A stretch of DNA of 64,000 bases from Maledivibacter sp. (GCA_025210375.1 JAOASB010000045.1:1-64000), one strand, 5' to 3'. Shown: positions 17,154-26,440, counted from the stretch's first letter. The notes: a model not told the origin generated them from the sequence alone. A program made the numbers and translations.

Positions 17154-18557
17154 CTAGAAAAATATTGAATTTGCTAAGATTAGTAATATTGAACCACATA
17201 CGGGTATAATAGCCGTTCCAATACTCCATGTCTTTAGGCTTGTCTCAACTTCCATTCCAGAAAAACGAGTTACAACCCAGAAGTAACTATCATTTGGATA
17301 GGATATAAACATTGAAGTTGTACAAAGTGCCAAGGCTGCTATCAAAGGATTTAGACCAAGTGTAGGTAACATTGGAGCTAATATAGATCCTCCAGTAATC
17401 ATGGCAACAGTACCTGACCCCTGTGGTATTCTTATTAAAGCCCCAATCAAAAGTGGTACAAGAATCACTGGTATACTTAGGCCAACTATATATTCAGCTA
17501 TTGTACTACCAATATTAGTTACCCTTATTACATTTCCCAATGCTCCTCCAGCCCCTGTTACTAAAATAATTAAGCCTGAGCTAGCCATTGCACTCTCCAT
17601 AATCTTCATTGAATCCTTCTTAGTAAGATTTGAAGCTAAACCATAAACACTTATTAGCAGTCCTGTAAATACCGCTACAATAGGATGTCCAATAAGCCCT
17701 ATAACATTCATAGCAGGACCCTCTAAGCCTACTGCCTTTGATATGGTATTTATAAGAATCAAAATAACCGGTACAACTATTGGTGCAAATGAAATCGCAA
17801 CCCCTGGGAGTTTAGTATCATCATGGGAATTGAAGAAATCACTATTCTCTAAAACCTCACCTTTTTGATGTTTATCTAAAACAGCACATGCCACCTGCTT
17901 CTTACTTTCCTCTAAATTACCGAAATCAGCATTTGCTTCGGGTATATGATCAGGATACTTTTGTCCCACATATCTAAAATAGAAGATTGAAATTATAAAT
18001 AAAGGAATAGATAGGGCTAGCCCGCCTAAAATCATCATACCCAAATCAACTCCGAAAAATCCTGCGACTGCAAGAGGCCCTGGTGTTGGTGGTATTAGAA
18101 AGTGAGTAATATATAAACCCATTCCTAAGATTCCTCCTAACCCAACCATGGACTTTTTAGTTTCTCTAGAAAATGCCTTAGCAAGCTCTGATAAAATAAC
18201 AAATCCGGAATCACAAAAAACAGGGATTGATACAAGTAAACCAGTTAATCCTAAAACTACGTCGGCACGCTTTACTCCAACAATTTTTAGAACACTTGAT
18301 GCCATTCTTTTGGCCGCTCCACTTATTTCAAGGAATTTACCCATTATACATCCAAAGCCAATTATAATACCTATATGTCCTAGAGTATTTCCAAATCCTC
18401 CAGAAACAGCTTTAAGAGTATCTCCCGTTGATAATCCTGAAAAAAGTCCTACTAAGATAGATACTATAACTAGCGCCGGAAATGCATGTATTTTAGTTCT
18501 GATTATTAAAAATAACAATATTAATATACCAACTATCAATCCAATTATTGAACCCAT
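17154..18557 (-). CDS. GntP-family gluconate/hydroxyacid:H+ symporter
   Basis: 467 residues with 12-14 hydrophobic segments over the whole length. Family patterns include GGFGNTLGHIGIIIGFGCIMG near residue 53, CDSGFVILSELAKAF near 115, GIYITHFLIPPTPGP-like GLYITHFLIPPTPGP near 148, and RIPQGSGTVAMITGG near 370. The family imports gluconate, related sugar acids, glycerate or small hydroxyacids with protons. ATG at 18557 after GGGGGAGTTTTG. It is the last gene of the operon beginning with larA, 60 bases after the dehydratase subunit. The exact substrate is not readable. Confidence 0.92.
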   Translation of the reverse strand: MGSIIGLIVGILILLFLIIRTKIHAFPALVIVSILVGLFSGLSTGDTLKAVSGGFGNTLGHIGIIIGFGCIMGKFLEISGAAKRMASSVLKIVGVKRADVVLGLTGLLVSIPVFCDSGFVILSELAKAFSRETKKSMVGLGGILGMGLYITHFLIPPTPGPLAVAGFFGVDLGMMILGGLALSIPLFIISIFYFRYVGQKYPDHIPEANADFGNLEESKKQVACAVLDKHQKGEVLENSDFFNSHDDTKLPGVAISFAPIVVPVILILINTISKAVGLEGPAMNVIGLIGHPIVAVFTGLLISVYGLASNLTKKDSMKIMESAMASSGLIILVTGAGGALGNVIRVTNIGSTIAEYIVGLSIPVILVPLLIGALIRIPQGSGTVAMITGGSILAPMLPTLGLNPLIAALALCTTSMFISYPNDSYFWVVTRFSGMEVETSLKTWSIGTAIIPVCGSILLILANSIFF

Positions 18558-18617
18558 CAAAACTCCCCCTTAGTGTTTAGTATCTTATAAACCCCTCAAT
18601 TCATTGAATCATAACCT

Positions 18618-19778
18618 TTATATAACAGGTCCTAAAGTATATATATCCATGGATTTAGTATATCTAATTGCTTCTCCCTTTGCTACTTCCCCCGATGCGA
18701 CTCTTAATAACTTAGCCAATGCCTCTTCCCCTACTTCTTCTATTGATTTTTCTCCAACTATAATTTTCCCTGCATTTATATCCATATCATTACACATTCT
18801 ATCATAGGTTATTGGATTACCACATATCTTTATTACAGGAACAACAGGAAATCCCTGTGGGGCTCCACGTCCTGTGGAAAACAATATAACCTGTGATCCT
18901 CCAATAGCCATGGCAGTCAACACCTCTATTTCTCTTCCCGGTGTATCTTTAATCCATAACCCGTTTCTACAAGGCTTCTCTGTATATTCTAAAACCCCTT
19001 CTATTTCTTTAGTTCCTGATTTTACGATAGCACCTAAAGACTTTTCCTCTATAGTACTAAGTCCTCCTTCTATATTTCCCGGAGTAGGTTGTCCTTTCCT
19101 CATATCAACTCCAATAGCCTTTGCTCTATTTTCCATATTATCTACTATTCTTTTGATATCCTTAGCAACTTCAGGGGTTTTTGCTCTCCTTTGAAGTATA
19201 TGCTCAGCACCGATGAATTCAGTAGTTTCACCAAATATCACTGTTCCACCAGCCTCTACAATTCTGTCAGCAATATATCCAATTACAGGGTTAGATGCGA
19301 TCCCAGATGTGGTATCTGAAGCTCCGCACTTAATCCCTATTGTCAATTTTGATATATCTACCTCTTCTTTTTGTTGTCCAGCAATCTCTATAGCCAGCCT
19401 CTGAGCTAAATCAATACCCCTTTGAATGGCCTTACTGGTTCCACCTATTTCTTGAACATTTACTCTTTCAACAGGTTTGCCAGTTGCCCTTATCTCTTTT
19501 TCCAATCTATCGGTATCTACACCTTCACAGCCAAGACTTACGATAAGTACTGCTCCAACATTGGGATTTTCACCGATTTTAATTAGGGACTCGGTCACTC
19601 GTTCTAGATCAGGAGGGGTCTGACAACATCCTTGATGATGCAATATTCCTTCCGTCAAATTAGTAGCGTGAACAATATTTTCTACTACTTCATTTACACA
19701 AACAACAGCTGGGATTACAGCAACATAATTTCTTGTACCAACAGATCCGTCATTTCTTACATAGCCTTTAAATTTCAT
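18618..19778 (-). CDS. UxaA-family dehydratase, large catalytic subunit
   Basis: 386 residues corresponding to the catalytic (C-terminal) part of altronate/galactarate dehydratase and to SuyB of sulfolactate sulfo-lyase. Conserved blocks: GYVRNDGSVGTRNY at the N-terminus, HHQGCCQTP near residue 48, SLGCEGVD near 83, IKCGASDTTSGIASNP near 150, FGETTEFIGAEHIL near 185 and GRGAPQGFP near 303. It eliminates a group from a 2-hydroxyacid to give an enol that becomes a 2-oxoacid, normally with Fe2+. The ATG overlaps the stop of the small subunit (TAATG), so the two are coupled. Confidence 0.9.
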   Translation of the reverse strand: MKFKGYVRNDGSVGTRNYVAVIPAVVCVNEVVENIVHATNLTEGILHHQGCCQTPPDLERVTESLIKIGENPNVGAVLIVSLGCEGVDTDRLEKEIRATGKPVERVNVQEIGGTSKAIQRGIDLAQRLAIEIAGQQKEEVDISKLTIGIKCGASDTTSGIASNPVIGYIADRIVEAGGTVIFGETTEFIGAEHILQRRAKTPEVAKDIKRIVDNMENRAKAIGVDMRKGQPTPGNIEGGLSTIEEKSLGAIVKSGTKEIEGVLEYTEKPCRNGLWIKDTPGREIEVLTAMAIGGSQVILFSTGRGAPQGFPVVPVIKICGNPITYDRMCNDMDINAGKIIVGEKSIEEVGEEALAKLLRVASGEVAKGEAIRYTKSMDIYTLGPVI

Positions 19779-20098
19779 TATTTCCTCGCCCCTTCTTTCT
19801 CCCAGTCTCCACGGCCTCTAATACTTTCAATATTATGTACGTGAACATGTTTACCTACTTCTATATCTATTGTTGCAATTCCAAGTCCCTCTCCATATTT
19901 TGTTATCTGCTCACCTTTTTTTATTTCCTTTAAAGCAATCTTGTGTCCATAGGGTATATTTTCTAAGACTTTTACTACTGTCTTTTCTCCTTTTGAATCA
20001 ATGACATCTATTTCGCTGTTCCCTTCCACTTGTCCAAAAATTGTTGCGACATTATCTATTTCATTATTTTTTATTCCCTTAGTTCTTTCCTTATTCAT
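19778..20098 (-). CDS. UxaA-family dehydratase, small SAF-domain subunit
   Basis: 106 residues of the SAF domain that forms the N-terminus of fused UxaA/GarD and the separate SuyA subunit. Features: NIPYGHKIALKEIKKGEQI near residue 50, YGEGLGIATIDIEVGKHVHVHN near 70-90, with the HVHVHN metal/substrate site. ATG after AAAGGAGGGAAAAA. Placed between larA and the catalytic subunit in one operon. Confidence 0.9.
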   Translation of the reverse strand: MNKERTKGIKNNEIDNVATIFGQVEGNSEIDVIDSKGEKTVVKVLENIPYGHKIALKEIKKGEQITKYGEGLGIATIDIEVGKHVHVHNIESIRGRGDWEKEGARK

Positions 20099-20135
20099 TT
20101 TTTTCCCTCCTTTATCATAGCTTTAGGTTATGCTC

Positions 20136-21407
20136 TTATCTTACAATAACTGATACTCCATCTGGTATTACAGTTGCAGAAGCGTTGCAGCCTTTCATTT
20201 GATATGCCATTTCTAATGCTTCATTTATGGACGCAGCTGGAATGATATTCATTTTCCTTATTAGGTCATGATCTAGGTAATCTGTTACCAATATTAATTT
20301 GTATTTCATTAATATGTTAGCAAATTTTTGAACACACCACTGTTCAGAAATCGTTTCCTCATCGGGTATGCTTTCAATATATTGCAATAGCTGCTGAGGA
20401 CTTCCTTTTAACATTAAGGTTCCAAAGTTTTCTCCACCTAATCCATCAATACAGGAAGCAACCATTATGATAACTCCCCCTTCATTAGCACATTCAACTG
20501 CTGCAGATATTGCTTTCGGACATTGATATAAATTTTGATCTAAAGGATATCCACCATTTGTTGTAATAACTATGTCTGACTTTATCTTATCTACTCCTGA
20601 TAATTGATCCATAAACTTACATCCTTCTAAATGGGCATCATTTACATCTCCCGCCACTGCATTAATAATTTTTTTATCTGAATCTAAAATAACATTCAAT
20701 ATAAAATCTACTCCTGCTTTTCTTGCAGCATAAATCATATCTTCGTGTATAGGATTACCCTTTAAAACCCCTGTTTTAGCAAGTGGATGGGCTATGGCCC
20801 TTGCTGAATGATTAGCATTTACTGTCTCTTCCGATGAAATTCCTGGCAAAATACTCTTGCGTCCCCCGGAAAATCCTGCAAAAAAATGGGGTTCAATAAA
20901 GCCTTCGCAAACTAATAGGTCCGCTTCAACAGCAAGATGATTAATACTACATGGTCTTCCTGACGGTAAATTCCCTAGTTCTACCATATCTTCACACTTA
21001 AAAGCATCATGTATTACCATTTTTTCATTATTTACTATTTCTTCTCCATATTTTTTAATCATTTCATCCTTTGTTGTGGCTCTATGTAATCCAGTTGCAA
21101 TCAATATTGTGATATCTGCATTTTTATTACCCTTTCTAATTTCCTTTAAAAGAATAGGTAAAGTAATATGACTTGGAACGGGTCTTGTATGATCACTGGT
21201 GATGATTAGCACTTTCTCTTTCCCGATTGCAATATCCCTAAGTTTTTGAGAATTTATTGGATTTTCCAGTGCTTCATTAACTATAACTTGCTCACTCTTG
21301 TTTACCTTATATTCTTCTGCATTCGACACTAATATGGCTTTCAGATTCTTTTCATCGATATTTAAGTCTATATGATCTCTGTGATATGGTAATTTTATTG
21401 TCTTCAA
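20136..21407 (-). CDS. larA: LarA-family nickel-dependent 2-hydroxyacid racemase/epimerase
   Basis: 423 residues, the usual LarA length. The catalytic signature is complete: TSDHTRPVPSH near residue 70, IATGLHRATT near 103 (the family's His108 region), EPHFFAGFSGGRKS near 172-185 (His174 and the Lys that binds the nickel-pincer cofactor), NHSARA near 200 (His200) and a Trp in SEQWC near 355. Members racemise lactate, malate or phenyllactate or epimerise gluconate at C2 by hydride transfer. The start is TTG after GGGGGTGATATT. It is the first gene of the operon. The cofactor genes larB, larC and larE are not in the window. Confidence 0.9.
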   Translation of the reverse strand: MKTIKLPYHRDHIDLNIDEKNLKAILVSNAEEYKVNKSEQVIVNEALENPINSQKLRDIAIGKEKVLIITSDHTRPVPSHITLPILLKEIRKGNKNADITILIATGLHRATTKDEMIKKYGEEIVNNEKMVIHDAFKCEDMVELGNLPSGRPCSINHLAVEADLLVCEGFIEPHFFAGFSGGRKSILPGISSEETVNANHSARAIAHPLAKTGVLKGNPIHEDMIYAARKAGVDFILNVILDSDKKIINAVAGDVNDAHLEGCKFMDQLSGVDKIKSDIVITTNGGYPLDQNLYQCPKAISAAVECANEGGVIIMVASCIDGLGGENFGTLMLKGSPQQLLQYIESIPDEETISEQWCVQKFANILMKYKLILVTDYLDHDLIRKMNIIPAASINEALEMAYQMKGCNASATVIPDGVSVIVR

Positions 21408-21450
21408 AATATCACCCCCTTTTCAAAGTAAATATATGGGATCGAACCCC

Positions 21451-21493
21451 AATTATAATGTATACATTATAATTTATAATATATACATTATAA
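21451..21493. promoter_or_regulatory. Tandem palindromic operator-like sites
   Basis: Site 1 is a perfect 24-bp palindrome at 21451-21474 centred on ATAATGTATACATTAT (21455-21470). Site 2 is ATAATATATACATTAT at 21476-21491, one base different. The centres are 21 bp apart, two helical turns, so two dimers would bind the same face. GTATAC cores flanked by AT fit FadR-subfamily GntR operators. They lie just downstream of the -10 box, where a bound repressor blocks transcription. Confidence 0.75.
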
Positions 21494-21497
21494 ATTT

Positions 21498-21526
21498 AGT
21501 ATAATCCCATCTAAAATTAAAGTCAA
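21498..21526 (-). promoter_or_regulatory. Sigma-A promoter of the larA operon
   Basis: TTGACT (21526-21521) and TATACT (21503-21498) separated by exactly 17 bases on the minus strand. Confidence 0.85.
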
Positions 21527-21624
21527 CAATTGCAGAAGAACTTTTGGAAAATTTTTAATAATATTCTAAGAACTTTTAAATTTTTTCTTAGAAACTCCAT
21601 AATACAAATTTGGGATATAAAAAA

Positions 21625-21693
21625 TGACAAACAGGATAAATCATCTTCAGCAAGATTTAATTTTATCTTTGCTGAGGATTTATCAATTTGTCA
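21625..21693 (-). terminator. Terminator of the chemoreceptor gene
   Basis: Long hairpin with outer TGACAAA/TTTGTCA and inner GATAAATC and CAGCAA arms, followed by TTTTTTATA on the minus strand, 18 bases after the stop at 21712. Confidence 0.85.
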
Positions 21694-21711
21694 CTTTCAA
21701 TAATGTTTTTA

Positions 21712-22560
21712 TTAAGTTAAATTGATGACATTATTATGAATCTCTATAACATGTTGAGATATTTGTTGTAGCCCTATTGCTTGATCATTAGTTGTTTGAG
21801 AGTTCTTATGTACACCCTTTAAAGTTTCTAATATGGCAATTTTAATTTCTTCTATAACCTTATTGATATCCTTTAGGGAATTAGATGTATTTATGGAAAG
21901 CTTTCTTACTTCTTCAGCCACTACAGCAAATCCACGGCCATGTTCTCCACTTCGTGCGGCCTCTATAGCAGCATTCAATCCTATTAAGTTAGTACGGTCT
22001 GCAACGCCTTTTATAAGACTTAGTACATTATTAATATTATTTACATTTAGGTCTAATTTTCCTACAGTTGATTCTAAGTATTGACTAGTACTAGCAATCT
22101 CTTCCGCTCCAGCTGATATCTCTTCAATAGCAGCTGATATTTCTTCTATCTCATCTGCAACTTGATCAATAATTTTTTGCTTTTTATTGGTAAGCTCATC
22201 TTTTCTGATCTCTTCGACTACTATTATTGCCGCCATTTTTTGCAGTGTTTGAACTTGGTCAGGATCTCCGGAAATTCCAATACACCCTATTCTCCTTCCA
22301 TCCATATCTATGGGCCCTGCATATCCTGGAAGGGCTCCTTCCATTTTGTCTGCCATTTCCTTTGTTACATAGGAACATTCAATTTCTCCCAACATTACTT
22401 TCCTTACGACGGGATGTATAGTACCTAATCTATGGGGCTGGGTTGTAGCTATTATTTCTCCATTTTCACCAATGAACTGAATATCACTATTTGACACCTC
22501 ATGTAATATGTTAACAATTTTTTCAGCTAAAGCCTTAGGAACTTGATGCTTCCATGCCAT
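21712..22560 (-). CDS. Soluble chemoreceptor: sugar-diacid recognition domain plus MCP signalling domain
   Basis: 282 residues. Residues 1-120 match the Diacid_rec sensor known from CdaR ([16 protein letters not shown]-like [37 protein letters not shown]). Residues 130-280 are a short MCP coiled coil with the hairpin tip [20 protein letters not shown], then [18 protein letters not shown], which docks CheW/CheA. No membrane segment or HAMP domain. ATG at 22560 after GGAGATGATAATT. It is upstream of the larA promoter on the same strand but ends at its own terminator, so it is a separate unit. Expected role: cytoplasmic sensing of a hydroxy-di- or aldonic acid, plausibly the operon's substrate. 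Confidence 0.88.
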   Translation of the reverse strand: MAWKHQVPKALAEKIVNILHEVSNSDIQFIGENGEIIATTQPHRLGTIHPVVRKVMLGEIECSYVTKEMADKMEGALPGYAGPIDMDGRRIGCIGISGDPDQVQTLQKMAAIIVVEEIRKDELTNKKQKIIDQVADEIEEISAAIEEISAGAEEIASTSQYLESTVGKLDLNVNNINNVLSLIKGVADRTNLIGLNAAIEAARSGEHGRGFAVVAEEVRKLSINTSNSLKDINKVIEEIKIAILETLKGVHKNSQTTNDQAIGLQQISQHVIEIHNNVINLT

Positions 22561-22772
22561 AATTATCATCTCCTATATAATCAGGATTATTATTTAGCGA
22601 AACATAAATTGTTATATTATATATTTTTTTCTGAAACACTCCCTTCCTATATAATTGCATAATTTATAATGTATAATTTATTCATTCTTTTTTAAGTTTA
22701 TTGCTTTTTTTTATTAAAGTCAACATTTTTTTCAATACTTGGTAATATTTTCTCAAAATTAATGTAAAATAG

Positions 22773-22827
22773 AAACACCTAACTTAAAAGCAGGTGCTTA
22801 TATAAAAGCTATAAGGGCAAATCTATA
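22773..22827 (+). repeat. rnpB 3'-end duplicate, left flank of the island (att-like)
   Basis: 55 bp aligned without gaps to 33643-33697 (rnpB 3' end plus terminator), 45 of 55 identical, same orientation. Shared blocks include AAACACC, TTATATAAAAG/TTATGTAAAAG and GCAAATCTATA. Identity stops sharply after ATCTATA on the right. Read on the minus strand it still forms a terminator-like hairpin. Confidence 0.7.
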
Positions 22828-22960
22828 CTATTCTTCCCACTACCTTATACCCCTATTCTTTTAAATCTAAATCCCATAATATTTCCATCAACTCAGATTC
22901 ATACATCCTTAGGCAAAATAGTATTATATAATCATATGCCACTCATCAAAAATCAGATTA

Positions 22961-23761
22961 TTAATAGTCCCTAATATCTTCCTCTGCTATTAATGACTGT
23001 ACTCGATATATAGTAACGGTTTTAGGTAACAAATTCTCATCATATTCAATATCATAAAGCATGGCAATTAAAACATTATCCTTTATACCAGAAAGGATAT
23101 TATACTCTAATATCTTGTCACCAAACTTATTATACTCGTAATTAAAGCTCGCAATTTTCTTACCCTCTTTCTCACGTATACCCTTGATCAATAATTCATT
23201 TTCATAATAGAAAGTGGTTGTCCCCGTAACTTCTCCATCTACATTGGCAATACTATTTTTCAATATATTACCATCATCATCTAGATATGCAGTTGAGATA
23301 AAGGATATACTACTGTCTGAATTGTAATGTGTTTGCATTTCAGTCTTATCTTCATAAGAATACTCTATACTGGTTTCTAAACCACTTTCATGAACAGTTT
23401 TCTTTTTTATCAACAGATTATCTTCGTAATAATAGTAAGTAGTAAACCTTAATTTGCGATTTGAATATCCTCTATCTTCAATCACTTTATTATTTTCATA
23501 TAGAAGCTCAATACGCGTTTCCGAATTATCATTTGCAGTGATTTTTTCAATAATATTCTCATTATCATCATATGTATTTGTAATCTTCGTAACTGACTGG
23601 ATATCATAAGAAATTCCATCGATTTCTACTTTACCATCTTTAATTACTTCTTTATATGTTTTTATCTCATGGGTGGGTGAACTTTCAACATTGTCATGAT
23701 TGCCTTGTTCACAACTTGTTAGTAATATTAATAAAACTAATCCTAATAATAATTTCTTCAC
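22961..23761 (-). CDS. Hypothetical lipoprotein with YD/MORN-like tandem motifs
   Basis: 266 residues. Signal peptide with lipobox LLTSC (Cys about 17). The mature part is built of repeated units of the type YYYEDNLLIKK, ELLYENNKVIED, FYYENELLIKGI and YEYNKFGDKILEYN, resembling YD/RHS-type strand repeats. Probably anchored on the outside of the membrane. Function unknown. GTG start after GGAGAGTACAAC. First gene inside the rnpB-flanked island. Confidence 0.75.
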   Translation of the reverse strand: MKKLLLGLVLLILLTSCEQGNHDNVESSPTHEIKTYKEVIKDGKVEIDGISYDIQSVTKITNTYDDNENIIEKITANDNSETRIELLYENNKVIEDRGYSNRKLRFTTYYYYEDNLLIKKKTVHESGLETSIEYSYEDKTEMQTHYNSDSSISFISTAYLDDDGNILKNSIANVDGEVTGTTTFYYENELLIKGIREKEGKKIASFNYEYNKFGDKILEYNILSGIKDNVLIAMLYDIEYDENLLPKTVTIYRVQSLIAEEDIRDY

Positions 23762-23863
23762 GTTGTACTCTCCTAAAATGTATTATATGATATTTCAAAG
23801 TTCTCTTTTCTCCTAATAATTTGAGAATTGAATACCAATCTTCCCATAGAATATGATCAAATG

Positions 23864-23908
23864 CACTCAGCATCACATCCCCCTATAGATGCTGAGTGTA
23901 GTTTTTTT
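23864..23908 (+). terminator. Orphan plus-strand terminator
   Basis: CACTCAGCATC / GATGCTGAGTG perfect 11-bp stem, 13-base loop, then TAGTTTTTTT on the plus strand. No plus-strand gene lies upstream for more than 10 kb, and no gene is seen elsewhere in 23762-24161. Confidence 0.8.
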
Positions 23909-24161
23909 AACCGCATACCCAAAATTCTACCCATCAGCTTTGCAGCAAAATTATATATATATTAGGTTAGATATCATTACCAGTATCTAATCATATTAAC
24001 TTCAAATTTAGAGAAAATATAGATATTTTTTATTATATTAATGTTCTCATGTTTTGTCCTCGAACAATTTTTTAGTGTTTTTGCCCTCTTTTCATCTTTC
24101 TTTATGAAATAAATTCATTATGAAATCAATAAAGTCATGCCTACTAAATTTCTTAAATTGG

Positions 24162-24377
24162 TTAATAATTAATAATAATAATTCTGCAGTTTGGACAACA
24201 ATAGGCTGATATACTTTGATAACGAAAGAATAATGAATCAGATACTACAATTGCATTGTTATTAAATAATGATTTAAATACTGATTTATTATTATCCTCA
24301 TTAGGAATCCACTTAAGTTTATCTGAGAATTTCAATGTACCCAATTCTAATTGTTTACCACATGACGTACAATTCAA
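24162..24377 (-). CDS. Small zinc-ribbon protein (DUF6487-like)
   Basis: 71 residues with a CTSCGK knuckle at residues 3-8 and a CCPNC knuckle near 60, the spacing seen in the PF20097-like family of short proteins. Soluble, function unknown. TTG start after GGGGGAGTTATA. Single gene within the accessory region. Confidence 0.7.
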   Translation of the reverse strand: MNCTSCGKQLELGTLKFSDKLKWIPNEDNNKSVFKSLFNNNAIVVSDSLFFRYQSISAYCCPNCRIIIINY

Positions 24378-24529
24378 TATAACTCCCCCGATCTATTAAT
24401 ATCTAATCAATATTAACTAAACGCTTTAGCTCTATCCAAGCAGTTTAGGTTTTATAATTACTTATTATACCGATTTTTCTTCTTTAACATTTAAACAAGG
24501 TTTCTCTTATTTGATTAACTATTTCATCA

Positions 24530-25501
24530 TTACAATATTTGATTCTCTAAGTCAAACCAATTATCTGTTAACCACATTAATTCTTCAGCAAATCTTTTTA
24601 CTTTTGGTGATTCATCTTTAATAAAGACACTACTTCTTATCCACCAGGTGACCTCTACAGTCCATAAAAACCTTAAAGCTTTAATTGCATCTAAGATAGT
24701 TAACGGCAAAATTAAATTATAACCATTCACAAATTCATTTATTAGTGATTCATTTATACGCCTATTATTATATGTAAAGGACATAATTGCTCTTCCTATA
24801 TCTTGATATTGATAAGAATAGCAGTTTGTATCAAAATCTAAAATTGTGATATCACCATTAACATCAAATAATATATTATCAACTGCAAAATCAGAATGAG
24901 TAAACCCTTTTAGAATATTTATAAAAAATCCATCCTCAATACTATCAATAATTATTTTTTGTTTCTTAACAACCTTAATGTATTGCGATAAATTCAATTT
25001 TTCTGCCTCATTTAACCGCGATTCATAATTGTCACATAATACTTTAGGATAATTTTTAAAATGAAAGACTTCATTTTCTATTGAAATACCACTAAAGTAT
25101 TTATGCATTAAACCGCACATTTCACCAAGTCTACACATTTGTTTATTGCTAATTGTATCTGCACTTTCTAAATGTCCATTACAAAATTCCATTAGCATAT
25201 ACCATATATTAGGCTTAGGAGATTGTATTATTTTATTGCTGTATGAATAAATGAAAGGGCACTTAATGCCTTTATAATACAGAATCTTTTGTCTTTGTAA
25301 AGCCTTTTCAACAATGCTGATTTTTTCACTAGTATAACGTTGATTGCTAAACTGTTTTATTAGGAAATCTCCTCTATCAGTAATAATATGCCATTTTAAA
25401 TTTAACCAACCACCACAGATTTTTCTATAGCTTATTATTTTAAATTTAAATATTTTTTCTGCATCTCTCGTTATAATATTGAATATATCCATATCATTCA
25501 A
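24530..25501 (-). CDS. APH/CotS-like kinase (phosphotransferase enzyme family)
   Basis: About 323 residues. The small lobe has the nucleotide lysine in FLIKQFSNQRYTS. The catalytic loop reads THSDFAVDNILF (about residue 205; the usual HGDLxxxN, with catalytic Asp and Asn kept), and ITILDFDTNC holds the magnesium-binding aspartate. Family members phosphorylate aminoglycosides, choline, homoserine or spore-coat substrates; the overall look is nearer to the CotS/YsxE branch than to clinical APH enzymes. Start: TTG at 25501, eight bases after GGAG; the GTG at 25510 overlaps the ribosome site. Confidence 0.8.
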   Translation of the reverse strand: MNDMDIFNIITRDAEKIFKFKIISYRKICGGWLNLKWHIITDRGDFLIKQFSNQRYTSEKISIVEKALQRQKILYYKGIKCPFIYSYSNKIIQSPKPNIWYMLMEFCNGHLESADTISNKQMCRLGEMCGLMHKYFSGISIENEVFHFKNYPKVLCDNYESRLNEAEKLNLSQYIKVVKKQKIIIDSIEDGFFINILKGFTHSDFAVDNILFDVNGDITILDFDTNCYSYQYQDIGRAIMSFTYNNRRINESLINEFVNGYNLILPLTILDAIKALRFLWTVEVTWWIRSSVFIKDESPKVKRFAEELMWLTDNWFDLENQIL

Positions 25502-25690
25502 GCATATCACTCCAAATTATATTATTGAGATTCTAATATCTTAGATAATTTTCCTCTCATTTAAAATAGTTTATTTGAAGAAATGGGTTAAGAGTACATG
25601 GTAAATATATGCTATCCATTTAAAACACCTCACTTCAAAGTCAAGATAAACAGCCAAATGTTAGGTGATTATCAAAACTGAATCACATAC

Positions 25691-26440
25691 TTATACTAAT
25701 TCTACTAATTCACTTGGATATAGTACTTTCCTACCATCTTTAAATTCATTTATGTCTATCCACTTTATTTCACAAGGAATTACATCACCTGTCATTATCA
25801 TACCATCCATATCATGAACATTTTTACTTACTTCTATTTCAAATATCTGAGTTATCTCATGACAATCCATCCCGTTTACTTTGAATATATTGTCTATTGT
25901 ACATAACGATTTACAGCTGATTATATCTAACTTGAGTTCTTCTTTTATCTCTCTTACTAGAGCATCATAACTTGATTCTAAGAATTCAATTCCTCCACCT
26001 GGCAAATGATAGTATATAAAATTATTGGTATTCTCTTTAAGAACAAGTATTTCATTTCCATTTCTTATAAGACCTTTTACAGTATTTCTAATAGAACTTG
26101 TTAAATAATCAAGTGTAATAATTTCAATATCGAAGAATCTTTCTTGAAATTCGGTTAATGCCTTTATTTGCTCCTTATCATAACTATCAAGTTCTTTTGC
26201 AACCACCAATTTGTCTTCGATATCATTTAATCTTTTAATAACACCAATTACTTTACCACTATAAACTTCCAAAGGTTCAAATTCTCCTAGTATGTAAACA
26301 TCTATCTCTTCACCATCTCCACCAACAGTACCTTCAATATAGCCATAATTAATTGGATAATAAAAATTATGTTCTGGATGTTTGCTTCCCAAAGGACGAT
26401 CAATCTTAACTTCAATCTCCTTACCTAAATATTCAATCAT
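25691..26440 (-). CDS. Fusion of an inorganic-pyrophosphatase-like domain and a Nudix hydrolase
   Basis: 249 residues. Residues 1-105 match the short pyrophosphatase-like proteins of Firmicutes: EVKIDRPLGSKHP, YYPINYGYIEGTVGGDGEEIDVY, then VIKRLNDIEDKLVVAKE. Residues 110-249 are a Nudix domain whose box GGIEFLESSYDALVREIKEE fits Gx5Ex7REUxEE, with Lys for the last Gly. Nudix enzymes release pyrophosphate or phosphate from nucleoside diphosphate derivatives, so the first domain could in principle hydrolyse the product. ATG at 26440 after GGAGGCTAGTAAT. Confidence 0.85.
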   Translation of the reverse strand: MIEYLGKEIEVKIDRPLGSKHPEHNFYYPINYGYIEGTVGGDGEEIDVYILGEFEPLEVYSGKVIGVIKRLNDIEDKLVVAKELDSYDKEQIKALTEFQERFFDIEIITLDYLTSSIRNTVKGLIRNGNEILVLKENTNNFIYYHLPGGGIEFLESSYDALVREIKEELKLDIISCKSLCTIDNIFKVNGMDCHEITQIFEIEVSKNVHDMDGMIMTGDVIPCEIKWIDINEFKDGRKVLYPSELVELV

